Below, piece after piece: positions 45,658 through 53,808 of a stretch of 58,540 nucleotides of DNA; the stretch's first letter is position 1, and each line of letters begins with the position of its first letter. The position numbers were made by a program, and so were the translations under genes. The DNA is from Desulfoscipio geothermicus DSM 3669 (GTDB lineage Bacteria > Bacillota > Desulfotomaculia > Desulfotomaculales > Desulfallaceae), in the NCBI RefSeq assembly GCF_900115975.1, contig NZ_FOYM01000019.1, positions 1 through 58,540 on the forward strand, in the 5' to 3' direction. The notes below the pieces were generated by a model, which had not been told where the DNA came from, ran no database searches, and saw only the letters and a list, made by a program, of their open reading frames with translations.

Positions 45658-46425
45658 TTATAAGCTATAATCGGGTGCATTACTGGGCCAATAGTATGTC
45701 CTCCAATAACCGGTTCCAGCCTGGGCAAGACCAAGGCGTTCTCCTGATTCAACCGTAGTATCATTAATATTCAAGTCTGTGCGTTTTGCATTAATATCTA
45801 ATGAACCATCAGGATTGGTTGCATATTGGAAATAACTAAGTATTGCAATAGTTACTATACCTCCAAGCACAACTCCAACAGGTCCCGTAACAATTCCGGT
45901 GGCTACAAGTACAGCTGACAAGGTATCCGCTATAGCTATCCCAACATTTTGAACATATGCCACATCAGTTGGTGATAAGTGAGTATGATAATTAAGAATG
46001 CCTCCGGAATAGTAGTCTTCAATATAACTGTAGTGCCAAAAGTATTTAATAGATTCCGTTGAAACTTCCCCTGAAGTATTACTATCGGGGGTAGGTGCAT
46101 TGTCAGCCATTTTTTTAGCTTCATCAAGATTTTCGACAAAAGTAAAGTAAGTTCGATTACCTAGTATTTTAGCTTCTTTGTCCTTGTCCGTAATTTCCTT
46201 TATTTTTTTCTTATCTGAAAGGTCATTAATTTTTATTAGATCTGCAACAACTATATAGGTAGTATTAGAACCATATTTTGCCTCTAAAACTTTGCTTTTA
46301 TTTTTACTTATATAAACAATTTTGATATCATTATTTGTTAAGTCTTTTTCCGTAGCAAAAGCCGCCGGTAAAAAGTTCACTAATAATAAGCAAAAAATTA
46401 TGGTAATTGATATACGCTTTTTCAT
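45658..46425 (-). CDS. Secreted protein with glycine-rich hydrophobic segment, unknown
   Basis: The 255-residue precursor has a clear signal peptide (residues 1-24, cleavage after AFA), a Lys/Asp-rich middle, and near residues 165-205 a long hydrophobic, Gly/Val-rich stretch (AVLVATGIVTGPVGVVLGGI). The tail contains a short hydrophilic Tyr/Trp-rich end. A membrane-active or bacteriocin-like role is suggested by the hydrophobic stretch, but no family is recognised. GGAGG precedes the ATG. The upstream leader carries the structured RNA shared with the gene at 50903-51742. A small membrane protein gene follows. Confidence 0.7.
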   Translation of the reverse strand: MKKRISITIIFCLLLVNFLPAAFATEKDLTNNDIKIVYISKNKSKVLEAKYGSNTTYIVVADLIKINDLSDKKKIKEITDKDKEAKILGNRTYFTFVENLDEAKKMADNAPTPDSNTSGEVSTESIKYFWHYSYIEDYYSGGILNYHTHLSPTDVAYVQNVGIAIADTLSAVLVATGIVTGPVGVVLGGIVTIAILSYFQYATNPDGSLDINAKRTDLNINDTTVESGERLGLAQAGTGYWRTYYWPSNAPDYSL

Positions 46426-46530
46426 TAAATATACCTCCTATCTCAATATTTTGTTGTTAAGCTTAAAAAATGGATTCATACTTCGTACATAGCCAGACAA
46501 AATCGTTTTCCACTTCTTCTGTTTTTGGGT

Positions 46531-46674
46531 AACACCTCCTTCTAATTTGCATATTTAGAAGAAGGTGGCAGCCATTGAAAATCACCATCCCCGGTAGTAT
46601 AATAATACCAAGGGTAGGGTGGATTTTCCCTTATCGGCCTGTTGCGAGGGGCTCAATCTGGCAGATGCCACCTT
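46531..46674 (-). ncRNA. Conserved structured leader RNA, copy B
   Basis: The region upstream of the 255-residue secreted protein gene matches 51845-51992 closely in sequence and fold. AAGGTGGC pairs with GCCACCTT as closing stem P1, TGGCATCTGCCA forms a small hairpin, GAAAATC(C)ACC pairs with GGTGATTTTC as a long hairpin, and CTTCTAA/TTAGAAG lies against a GGAGGTG ribosome-binding-like sequence. GAGCCCCTCGCAA is invariant. No known riboswitch class was recognised. The LytTR operator and promoter present in copy A are not found here; similarity stops near 46.76 kb. Confidence 0.6.
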
Positions 46675-46935
46675 ATCCTCATTTATTGAAACTTTCAGGT
46701 GCACCATTATCGTTAATAACCATTCGCACCGCGAGAAATCTGTTATAAATAAATATCCGTATGCACCGAAAATCTCGTTTACATAGAGCTGGCAAGTAAA
46801 AGCCAAGAATTTAGCAATTATAGCTTAGGCGTTGAAAAACAAAGCTTCAGTTCTCTTGTTTTTTAATTAATTACTCTGATACTCAACTAAAATATATACA
46901 ATTCTTTTACCACCTTTTACATAAGGTGAGGGTAG

Positions 46936-46997
46936 TACAACTCCGATTGGGAAAGGGATGAAAAAAAGCCGTAGTTAAACTTTTTTATGCTTGTTAT
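46936..46997. repeat. Direct repeat shared with 57368-57434
   Basis: ACTCCGATTGGGAAAGGGA and AAAAAAAGCCGTAGTTAAAC recur almost unchanged at 57368-57434. Here the unit directly precedes the 5'-truncated transposase, so it may be the left end of that insertion sequence or a site of insertion. 46760-46935 is AT-rich with no gene. Confidence 0.5.
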
Positions 46998-48079
46998 ATA
47001 TATTAAAAGAGCCACAAAACCAAAGTTACCGGAACTTTATTTCTGTCGGTGGTTCACAACGGGTTCCTTCTCATAACAGCATGAGCGACTTTAGAACCAA
47101 AGTAGGCGTCGAACGTTTTTATCAAGTCCTTTTTTACATCATCGCCCAGGCACTAAAACTGGACGGATTTCTTAACCCAGTTATATCTGCCGTCGACTCC
47201 AGGCCGCTATTTGCCAACGTTGGCGGACCCGGCAAAAAGCACTGTGACTGCGCTGCTAAAAAGAACTGTTCTTGCGAAAAAACATTTACCGACCCGGATG
47301 CCGCCGTAGGGACCATGCGCAAAAAGACAAACATGAATAAATACTTCGTTGGCTACCGCAAACATACCATCGTGTGTCATTCCAAGCAGGGGCCGGTACC
47401 GTTAATCTCCATAACCCTGCCGGCCAATGTGCATGACGTAAATGTGCTGCTTCCACTGCTGGAAAAACTAAAGCAAGTGGAAGATCTCAAACTTGAATAC
47501 CTGGTGGCCGACCTTGGTTACTTCGACCAGGTTGTTAATGTACAAGCACTGTCCAAGCATGATGTGATTCTATCAACGGGTGTAAAAAAGAATACAGTGC
47601 TACCGGAAGATATGAATAAAGATTTGCAATTTGTTTGCCCACAGGGCCATCCGCTTATCTGGGACAGCTTTGATAAACAAACTTTGGACGTATGGTTCAA
47701 AGGTGACGAGGATCATTGCCGGAGCTGTCTTTTTAACCCTACCTGCGAGAAGTTCTTTCATAAAAACCACCTTGAAAAACCGTTAATCAACAGTCCTGTG
47801 CCGCATGGTTCGAGGCTGCAAATAGAGCTAAATAAGTTTCGCAAACAAGTAGAGCTTAATTTCGCTATGGAATCAAATGCACTGGACTCAGTAATGCGCC
47901 ATAAAAAACTGCCGGTTAGGGGTCTTCCCAGGGTACAGGTATTTGCTATCATGACGGACATTTTCAGGCTGATCAAAATGATGATAAAGCATAGACGCGC
48001 TACCGTTATTCCCAGGGAAAGGGATAAGTTTTTGAACAAAATGCGAATCAATAGTTTTACACACCCGGTTGGTGTATAA
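46991..48079 (+). pseudogene. IS1182-like transposase, N-terminally truncated
   Basis: About 350 residues of a DDE transposase remain: SHNSMSDFRTKVGVERFYQ, AVDSRPLFANV, NKYFVGYRKHTIVCHS, LVADLGYFDQV and the Cys cluster DHCRSCLFNPTCEKFFH, ending KKLPVRGLPRVQVFAIM. Intact relatives start about 100 residues earlier. No start codon with a ribosome binding site is present, so the copy is probably inactive. It sits between the leader of one secreted protein gene and a small membrane protein gene. Confidence 0.75.
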
Positions 48080-48272
48080 AATTAAATTCATACCTGAAAA
48101 AACATTATCCACAATCCACAGGATATCTCTGTTCAATTTTAAGCACAATTTGCGTTATAAGATTGTTTATCAAAAATAGGCATAAATTTGGTCAGAATAG
48201 CCATGGTGTTTTTGGTAATTATTTCTTTATTTTTCATGATAGAGACGGGCTTTTCGAACAAGCCCTTATAAT

Positions 48273-48467
48273 CTAATTTTTGGCAGCTCTTATTATAATT
48301 TTGATGAAAAATATTAATAGTCCGATAAATGGTAGAAGCAAAACAATAAAAACCCAAGGAAAAGGATTATAACCGTGCTTCTTACTGTCAAAATACATAA
48401 TAATAAAAGTTATTATATATATAAGTACCATTAAATTATTAAACAGTACAGCGGTTTGTGTATTCAT
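48273..48467 (-). CDS. Small membrane protein, PLDc_N-like
   Basis: The 64-residue protein has two membrane helices (about residues 9-26 and 38-58). The second part, WVFIVLLLPFIGLLIFF, resembles the phospholipase D nuclease N-terminal (PLDc_N) module, which in bacteria often occurs alone as a bacteriocin-immunity or unknown membrane protein. GAGGTGA lies about 12 nt before the ATG. A truncated copy occurs at 45317-45426, so the region was duplicated around the insertion sequence. Confidence 0.6.
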   Translation of the reverse strand: MNTQTAVLFNNLMVLIYIITFIIMYFDSKKHGYNPFPWVFIVLLLPFIGLLIFFIKIIIRAAKN

Positions 48468-48686
48468 TTAAAATTTTTCACCTCTTCTACACTATTTAAA
48501 CTTTCGAGCATCAGAATAAACACTCCTTTGGTAAATTTATACTTTTGAGGCTGATTTCCTGGTATCAATTCTTGAGTACGTATACTCTTTCATCTTCTTT
48601 TAAATTATTTTATAGTTTTAGAAATAATAATTTATTACTTTTTATTATACCCGCTCACGCAGAAGTGATGTTTTTGATCCCTTAAC

Positions 48687-48727
48687 TTAAACACAGCCCC
48701 TGGCATTGCACAAGGACTGTGTTTAAA
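48687..48727. terminator. Hairpin, probable terminator or repeat
   Basis: TTAAACACAG and CTGTGTTTAA arms with additional CC/GG pairs form a stable hairpin, without a clear T-run. Nothing else is seen in 48468-48780. Confidence 0.4.
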
Positions 48728-48886
48728 TTGAACGATACTAAATTTTATTTCGTCAATCTTTTGTAACCGCTTATTGCGGCCATATACTAGGTGAGGAAAG
48801 CATGTTGAGAGCTTGTACTACCCCCTCGTATAATAGATCTCAGAAAACACCTTCCCTCCAAACCGGACAATCCACACTGGGTAAAC

Positions 48887-49330
48887 CAGTAAGATGAATT
48901 CTGTGTCCCCCTTGAAAGTGGTGATTTTACCCCTAATACTTGATTAAGTGTGTTTCTCTTTCCCCGACCGGGCTTGATTCTGACGTCTAGCATGTTCGCC
49001 TAATCGGCAGTTCTGATCAAGGTGAGGCTGTTTAAGCCCGGGGGAGTGGTGTTATCGGGCTCTATTGGGCGTTGTCACAATCTTGCCGTAGTATTTATAA
49101 TGGTTCCTGGGTAAGTTGGTAAATTCTCATAAACCCGTGCAGTTTAGACTGCTGTGTTAAGTATGTTTCTTTTCCGCCTGCGTAAGAGCTCTCACACCTA
49201 GCCTGTTCGGCATGGCAGTTGGCCTGGATGGCAGCAGGTCCAGGTGGTCTCCCGCTCCATGTCAGTTCTGATAGCGAGTATGAGTCAGGCGTAGGGAACG
49301 GAAAAGGTAAATCCACTTACCAGAGGTGTA
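48887..49330 (+). repeat. Imperfect tandem duplication in the IS110 leader (bridge RNA candidate)
   Basis: TTAAGTGTGTTTCTCTT (48944-48960) recurs as TTAAGTATGTTTCTTTT (49157-49173), and CTAGCATGTTCG with a following GGCAGTT (48987-49012) as CTAGCCTGTTCGGC (49198-49220). Offsets are 213 and 211 bp, and both units open with GGGTAA. IS110 elements use a non-coding bridge RNA from such an end region to choose target and donor sites, so a doubled or degenerated bridge RNA locus is plausible. Confidence 0.45.
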
Positions 49331-49332
49331 CC

Positions 49333-50558
49333 ATGACAATACCGTTATATGTCGGCGTCGATATTGGCAAAGCTAAGAATGTAGCTTGCTTCATGGGTCC
49401 GGACGGGACGGTACTTATTAAAAAGACCACCTTCGACAACTCCCTGACAGGTGCCCAACAGCTGGTAGCAAAGGCCAAAGAGCTATTAGCCAAGGAAGGT
49501 TGTGACCACCCGGTTTTCGGGGTGGAAGCTACATCCTTTTACCACTTCCATTTGATGAACTTTATCTTGAATGCCGAAGAACTCAAGCCATACCGGCCAA
49601 CGGTCTACCAGCTCAACGCCAGGAACATCAAGAATTTCAAGAAGTCTTATACCCCACGGGGAAAGAACGATGCTTATGACGCCTTTGTTATTGCTGATAA
49701 TTTAAGATTCGGCAGGTTACCCAAACCCTATGAGGTTGATGAAATGTATCTTCCGCTGCAGCGGTTGACCCGCTATAGGTTCCACTTGGTGGGTTCTTTG
49801 ATCCGCGAAAAAAGTTATTTTTTAACCATCTTATTTTTGAAGTTCAGTAATTACGGTGATGTATTCAGTGATGTCTTTGGGGCTACCAGTCGCTCGCTAA
49901 TCACTGATTTTTACAGCCCTGAGGAGATTATCAATACTCCCCTTGAGGATATGGTCCAGTTCCTTGTGGATAAAGGACATAACCATTTTGCTGAACCTGA
50001 ACAGCTGGCCAAGGAACTCAAACGCATTTCCCGGGAATCTTACCGGTTACAACCCAGGCTTACAGATTCAGTGAATCTGATCCTGGAAACCAGCATGAAC
50101 AACATCCGGTTCTTCGAGCAAAGCATTCGCAAGATAGAGATGTGATTAACCGGGATATGGCCAAGCTCGCTAATCCCTTGGAGTCGGTGCGTGGTATTGG
50201 GCCTGTGTACTCTGCCGGTATCATTGCCGAGATTGGTGATATTACCAAGTTTGACAGCCAGGCCAAGTTGGCCAAATATGCCGGCCTTACCTGGAATAGT
50301 AATCAATCCGGTGATTTTGAGGGTGAAGATGAGCCCCTCAATAGAGCCGGCAACCGTTACCTTAGATATTATCTGATAGAAGCCGCGGACAGCTTAAGGA
50401 GACACAATGATGAGTACCGGGCTTATTATCAGAAAAAGTACCTTGAGGCCGCTAAACACGCCCACAAAAGAGCATTGGTACTCACGGCCAGAAAGTTGGT
50501 GAGGCTGGTGTTTGCCTTACTTTCAAAAAACCAGCTTTACCGACCGGACAAGGGTTAA
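49333..50558 (+). pseudogene. IS110 transposase split by a frameshift
   Basis: The ATG at 49333 has AGAGGTG upstream. The N-terminal DEDD RuvC-like domain is intact (YVGVDIGKAKNVACF, FGVEATSFYHFH, RGKNDAYDAFVIADNL). At about 50140 the frame hits TGA after SIRKIEM. The C-terminal Transposase_20 domain continues one frame away from 50142 (LESVRGIGPVYSAGIIAEIG, YAGLTWNSNQSG, NRAGNRYLRYYLIEAA). A single indel separates the halves, so unless frameshifting occurs, active recombinase is not made. Confidence 0.85.
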
Positions 50559-50902
50559 GGTGTTTTCCCACAAACTGTGGTAATTATGCTGGGTAATATG
50601 GCCACAGTTGCCTGCTGCCTGCTGTATTGGGTATATTAGCCATCATGGTTATCTACAGTACAGGTAAAAGAAAGGTGATGGCATGGAGTATATCATGTTT
50701 ACCGGGATTGGTTTTCCCTGGACTTTTCCCGGTACCGGGAAAAGCTAAATGGTTTTCCCAGCTGCTCAGGGACCCTAAATTTAGTACCACGGCAGGGATA
50801 TGGGCAAATCCCTACGGCGGTCTGGCTTTTTGCGCCCAAATTGAAGGGGAAGTGTTTCCTCTTGACATATTACCCTAGCACTTTAATCAATTAATTAGAA
50901 TT
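50559..50902. other. IS110 right tail and short gap
   Basis: An 83-codon frame (50627-50878) crosses this stretch but lacks a ribosome binding site and recognisable domain. It reads through the conserved-looking end of the insertion sequence, so it is taken as non-coding tail. Confidence 0.4.
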
Positions 50903-51742
50903 CTAGACAAAATCAATTTTTATTGATGAATATTGGATCATGTGATCAGAATCGCCATAAAAATCGCTGTTAGATATTTGGGTGCCATATTCAGCAGCCG
51001 CAGTTACAATATGAATGTAAGGAAAATATTCATGGTTGGGTTGTAAGGTTGCAGTTATTACGTGATTAATATTGCCATTTAGAGTTTTGCTAATATTGTT
51101 AGTAGATGATGCGCTAGCTACTGTTTTGGAATCAATCCAAACTCCATCTGTAGCATCCCACAATTTAATCTTAACTTCGGCAGAGGCACTTCCATTAATA
51201 CCCCCAACCATATCACCTTTGTAAATACCAGAAAATATAATTTGGGCCGTTTTAGAAGTTGTTCCTTGAGTTATGAATCTTTGACCAACAAAAGCATAAG
51301 CATCAGCAGTACCCCAACCTCCTGCCCATGAATTAGCTTCTGCTTTCCTGCTTGAAACCGTATATCTGTGCCATACAGCTCCAGCACCACTTGTTGAACC
51401 ACCATCATCGCCATCGTCGGCTGTGGTTAATGTTTTATCAGTTCCAAGAGTAACGGTCACCGGTGACATGATGATAACTTGACCTTCATCTATATTCTGT
51501 TCATCGTTAAATAATTCTTTAAGTTCAGTTTCTTCTACTGTTTCCAAATTTTTTATACTTAATTTGTTTTGCATATTTGCTTTCTCGATCAATTCTGGAT
51601 TGGGTGTCTCTTGGATAGTGGAATTATATTTTACTATCTCACTTACAGATTTAGGCATGTTATCAATACTTGCGTATGCTATTGAACCCAAGGTTAAGCA
51701 AAAAGCAATAACCAAACTAATAACTAATGGAACTTTTTTCAT
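50903..51742 (-). CDS. Secreted beta-rich protein, unknown, quorum-sensing controlled
   Basis: The 279-residue precursor has a signal peptide (residues 1-25, cleavage after AYA), an acidic Glu/Asp-rich pro-region (about 26-95), a DDGDDGG linker and a Thr/Ser/Gly-rich C-terminal half with aromatic residues (WHRYTVSSRKAEANSWAGG) that looks like a beta-sandwich. No cysteines occur after the signal peptide. No family is recognised. GGGAGG precedes the ATG. Transcription starts about 345 nt upstream, from a LytTR-controlled promoter, and the leader carries structured RNA copy A. It lies directly downstream of the agr-like genes, so it is probably an exported effector. Confidence 0.75.
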   Translation of the reverse strand: MKKVPLVISLVIAFCLTLGSIAYASIDNMPKSVSEIVKYNSTIQETPNPELIEKANMQNKLSIKNLETVEETELKELFNDEQNIDEGQVIIMSPVTVTLGTDKTLTTADDGDDGGSTSGAGAVWHRYTVSSRKAEANSWAGGWGTADAYAFVGQRFITQGTTSKTAQIIFSGIYKGDMVGGINGSASAEVKIKLWDATDGVWIDSKTVASASSTNNISKTLNGNINHVITATLQPNHEYFPYIHIVTAAAEYGTQISNSDFYGDSDHMIQYSSIKIDFV

Positions 51743-51844
51743 TTTTTTCCTCCCTCAATATTTTATAGTTGAGCTTGTAAAAAATAGATTTGACTTCCTA
51801 CTAATAGTCAGACAGACTCGTCCTCCACTTCTTCTGTTTTAAAT

Positions 51845-51992
51845 AACACCTCCTTCTAAGTTGTAGATTTAGAAGAAAGGTGGCAGCCATTGAAAATCAC
51901 CATCCCCGGTAGTATATAATAATTCCAAAGGTAAGGTGGATTTTCCCATATCGGACCTATTGCGAGGGGCTCGATTTGGTGGATACCACCTT
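51845..51992 (-). ncRNA. Conserved structured leader RNA, copy A
   Basis: This lies in the 5' leader of the 279-residue secreted protein. AAGGTGG (51986-51992) pairs with CCACCTT opposite 51877-51883. TGGTATCCACCA (51977-51988) can form a hairpin that overlaps that stem by three bases, so the two may compete. GAAAATCCACC pairs with GGTGATTTTC. CTTCTAA/TTAGAAG (51853-51859, 51869-51875) has conserved arms but a changed loop relative to copy B. The pair T51980-A51985 is C-G in copy B, a compensatory change. A ribosome-binding-like GGAGGTG borders the last hairpin, with no convincing short frame after it. Confidence 0.65.
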
Positions 51993-52093
51993 ATTCTCAT
52001 TTATTTATTTAAACTTTTTGATTAATTGTAGGATAACATTCTCGCAGCGAGAAAAATCGCAGTTGATTTTGTACTAGTTTACGGTGTGCTCTC

Positions 52094-52122
52094 ATTTTAT
52101 CCACCATAAAACACCAAGTCAA
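52094..52122 (-). promoter_or_regulatory. Promoter of the secreted protein gene
   Basis: On the minus strand TTGACT and TAAAAT are 17 bp apart. The last LytTR repeat ends 5 bp upstream of the -35, a usual place for an activator. Transcription would start near 52087. Confidence 0.75.
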
Positions 52123-52127
52123 CCAAT

Positions 52128-52197
52128 CTTGTCTAGAAAGTGGATATCCTTGTCTGAAAACAGCTTTTGGTTGTCTGGATTTTCCGTTGTCTGAAAG
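52128..52197 (-). promoter_or_regulatory. LytTR (AgrA-type) direct-repeat operator
   Basis: On the plus strand the core TTGTCT begins at 52129, 52150 and 52171 (21-bp period), and a fourth lies 16 bp further. On the minus strand these read AGACAAG-type boxes. The 21-bp spacing equals two helical turns and is the known AgrA/LytTR geometry. The same array is found before agrC, the sigma-like gene and the Cys-rich gene. Confidence 0.8.
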
Positions 52198-52206
52198 TAC
52201 TACAAC

Positions 52207-52242
52207 GAAAAAAGAGGGTCGCATTTTAGCGAACCCTCTTTA
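52207..52242 (-). terminator. Terminator of the agr operon
   Basis: GAGGGTTCGC and GCGACCCTC arms are followed on the minus strand by TTTTTTCG. It directly follows the response-regulator stop codon and separates the agr operon from the secreted-protein promoter. Confidence 0.8.
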
Positions 52243-52243
52243 A

Positions 52244-53000
52244 TTAGCTTGGCAGTGCCATTATTTTTTCCAGTTTCCCGGCTTTGTTTGCGGCCAGTAT
52301 TGCCGTTTGCCTTGTGCCGGAAAAAGTTATTTCATAGCCGTTTTTACCCCAGGGGTGGATTTCCCTGATCATATTCAGATTAACAATATAAGCCCGGTGG
52401 GAGCGGAAAAAGGTATTGCCGGTCAGCCTTGCCTCGATGCTGTTCAGGCTTTCATTGATGCTGTATTTTTCTTTGCCGGTAATGATGATGGTTTTGCGCT
52501 TTTCCCTGGTGATAAAGATAATGTCTTGGGTATCCAAAAAGATTAGCTTTTCGTTCTGTTTAACAACAAGCCTGGCGGGGCATGTTTCCCCGGTAGCAGG
52601 TGGAGCAGAGCGGTTTGTTGGAACCGACGACCTTTGCGCCTCCTGTCGCTTTTTTTCTTTCCATGGTCTTTTTTATGCGGTCCAGTTTAAAGGGTTTGAC
52701 CAGGTAGTCGTAAGCATAAACTTCAAAAGCTTCGTGGGTATGGTTATCGTAGGCGGTGGCAAAGATTAGGATGGTTTGGGGATTGATGTCGCCAATTTCC
52801 CTTGCCAGTTCCACGCCGTTTTTCCCCGGCAGGTCAATGTCGATAAAGACTACCCTGGGATTTAGTTTTTCCACCAGTTTTAATGCTGTAATACCGTCGC
52901 TGGCTTCTCCCAACACTTCCACGTCCGGGATTTTTGACAGTGTCTCTTTGAGTACATGGCGCATGGCCGGGTCGTCTTCGGCAATGATGACCGAGAGCAT
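52244..53000 (-). pseudogene. agrA: AgrA-like LytTR response regulator, frameshifted at an A7 run
   Basis: The receiver domain (52560-53000) starts LSVIIAEDDPAMRHVL, has the phospho-acceptor Asp54 in FIDIDLPG and Lys in YLVKPF. After MERKK the frame leaves the linker and stops. The LytTR DNA-binding domain (52244 to about 52560) follows in the next frame: LVVKQNEKLIFL, FFRSHRAYIVNL, IREIHPWGKNGYEI. Removing one A from the seven at 52650-52656 joins them into a 251-residue AgrA-like protein. The break could be a real mutation, a sequencing error or slippage. The ATG at 53000 has AAAGG 12 nt upstream. If restored, it binds the direct repeats described here. Confidence 0.85.
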
Positions 53001-53042
53001 GTCAAAACACAAACCTTTCTATCGGCATATTTTTTTACCGGC

Positions 53043-53168
53043 TTATTTCTTCACGGGCGGCTCCGGCTGGTACAAGGTAAAAAAGCTGGCCTGTTTAATG
53101 CCGATGCCGGCTATGATCAAGGCGGTCAAAATTACCGGGGTGTAAAGCAACTTCTTCAATAAACGCAC
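53043..53168 (-). CDS. agrD: AgrD-like cyclic autoinducer peptide precursor
   Basis: The 41-residue peptide has a basic N-terminus, a hydrophobic amphipathic helix (TPVILTALIIAGIGI), then ASFFTL followed by the conserved recognition tail YQPEPPVKK. The YQP-type tail is typical of clostridial AgrD. The start GTG at 53168 is 6 nt after GGGAGGTG. No Cys is present; Ser28 (in ASFFTL) would therefore form a lactone instead of a thiolactone, with the ring presumably Ser28-Leu32. The gene overlaps the end of agrB by 74 bp. It encodes the signal that AgrB processes and AgrC senses. Confidence 0.82.
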   Translation of the reverse strand: MRLLKKLLYTPVILTALIIAGIGIKQASFFTLYQPEPPVKK

Positions 53169-53808
53169 TTGTTTCACCTCCCTTGCCCGCAAGTTTGGCC
53201 ATTAACCCGTCGGCACGGGCCACCAGCCCGTAACCCCACGGGGTAAAGCTTATGGTTTGCATGGCCAGGGCCAAAAGAGCGGCTAGGTAAAGGGAATAGT
53301 TTGCTTTGTCTACAAAGAATAAAATAAGCCCAGCCCATAAAAACAGGTACAGCAAGGACAATGCTTTAAACGTATTTATTTCCCGGCGTGCCATGGCGCG
53401 GTAAGGTACTTCCCCGGGTGCCCACTTAACGGTGCAGGCGGTCGCCACAAGGATGAGAATTCCGGCCATGGCTTTATACCATTGTAAAGTTATAAGATTG
53501 GCCATGTTTACCGCCGCCAGGCCAATAAATAGGTATACCGTCACCCCCAGGACCAGGCACCGCCAGTAACCGGTGCAGTGGGCGCCGCCGCTCAGCAGGC
53601 GAAACAGGCCGCCGGCGGCCAGCGCCAGGGCTACCTGGGGCAAAACATTGAACAGGTAAGCCAGGGAAAAAAGTAGCGCTCCCTTGATTAATGTCCCCAG
53701 AATTATTTCCAGTCCATAGCGCAATTGGTCTGTTTTATCCTTCTCCAGGCCGGACGCTTGCGTCATATGTGCGGCTATGACACCGGCCAGTTTGTTTAAA
53801 TCGATCAT
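53095..53808 (-). CDS. agrB: AgrB-like peptide processing and export membrane protease
   Basis: The 237-residue polytopic membrane protein has about six hydrophobic segments. The conserved LSGGAHCTGYWRC places the catalytic His77 and Cys84, the same numbering as in S. aureus AgrB. It cyclises and cleaves AgrD. The ATG at 53808 follows GGGAGAGG; the earlier in-frame start at 53874 would extend into agrC. The gene overlaps agrC by 74 bp and agrD by 74 bp. Confidence 0.9.
   Translation of the reverse strand: MIDLNKLAGVIAAHMTQASGLEKDKTDQLRYGLEIILGTLIKGALLFSLAYLFNVLPQVALALAAGGLFRLLSGGAHCTGYWRCLVLGVTVYLFIGLAAVNMANLITLQWYKAMAGILILVATACTVKWAPGEVPYRAMARREINTFKALSLLYLFLWAGLILFFVDKANYSLYLAALLALAMQTISFTPWGYGLVARADGLMAKLAGKGGETSAFIEEVALHPGNFDRLDHSRHRH

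Larger units (their letters stand above)
48780..50880 (+). mobile_element. IS110-family insertion sequence, defective
   Basis: It comprises a long non-coding left part (about 48780-49332), a frameshifted IS110 transposase (49333-50558) and a roughly 300-bp right tail that ends near TTGACATATTACC (about 50862-50874). IS110 elements lack terminal inverted repeats, so the borders are approximate. The left part contains two related segments of about 212 bp and may carry the bridge RNA of the element. Confidence 0.65.

Noticed and set aside
46531-46674. c-di-GMP, cobalamin or guanidine riboswitch for the shared leader
   Set aside because: Conserved cores of these classes were compared by eye and do not match; kept as an unassigned RNA.
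52009-52224. 71-codon frame upstream of the secreted protein gene, and the similar N-terminus of the frame ending at 57718
   Set aside because: Both read through LytTR operators and promoter; transcription starts downstream of their first codons.
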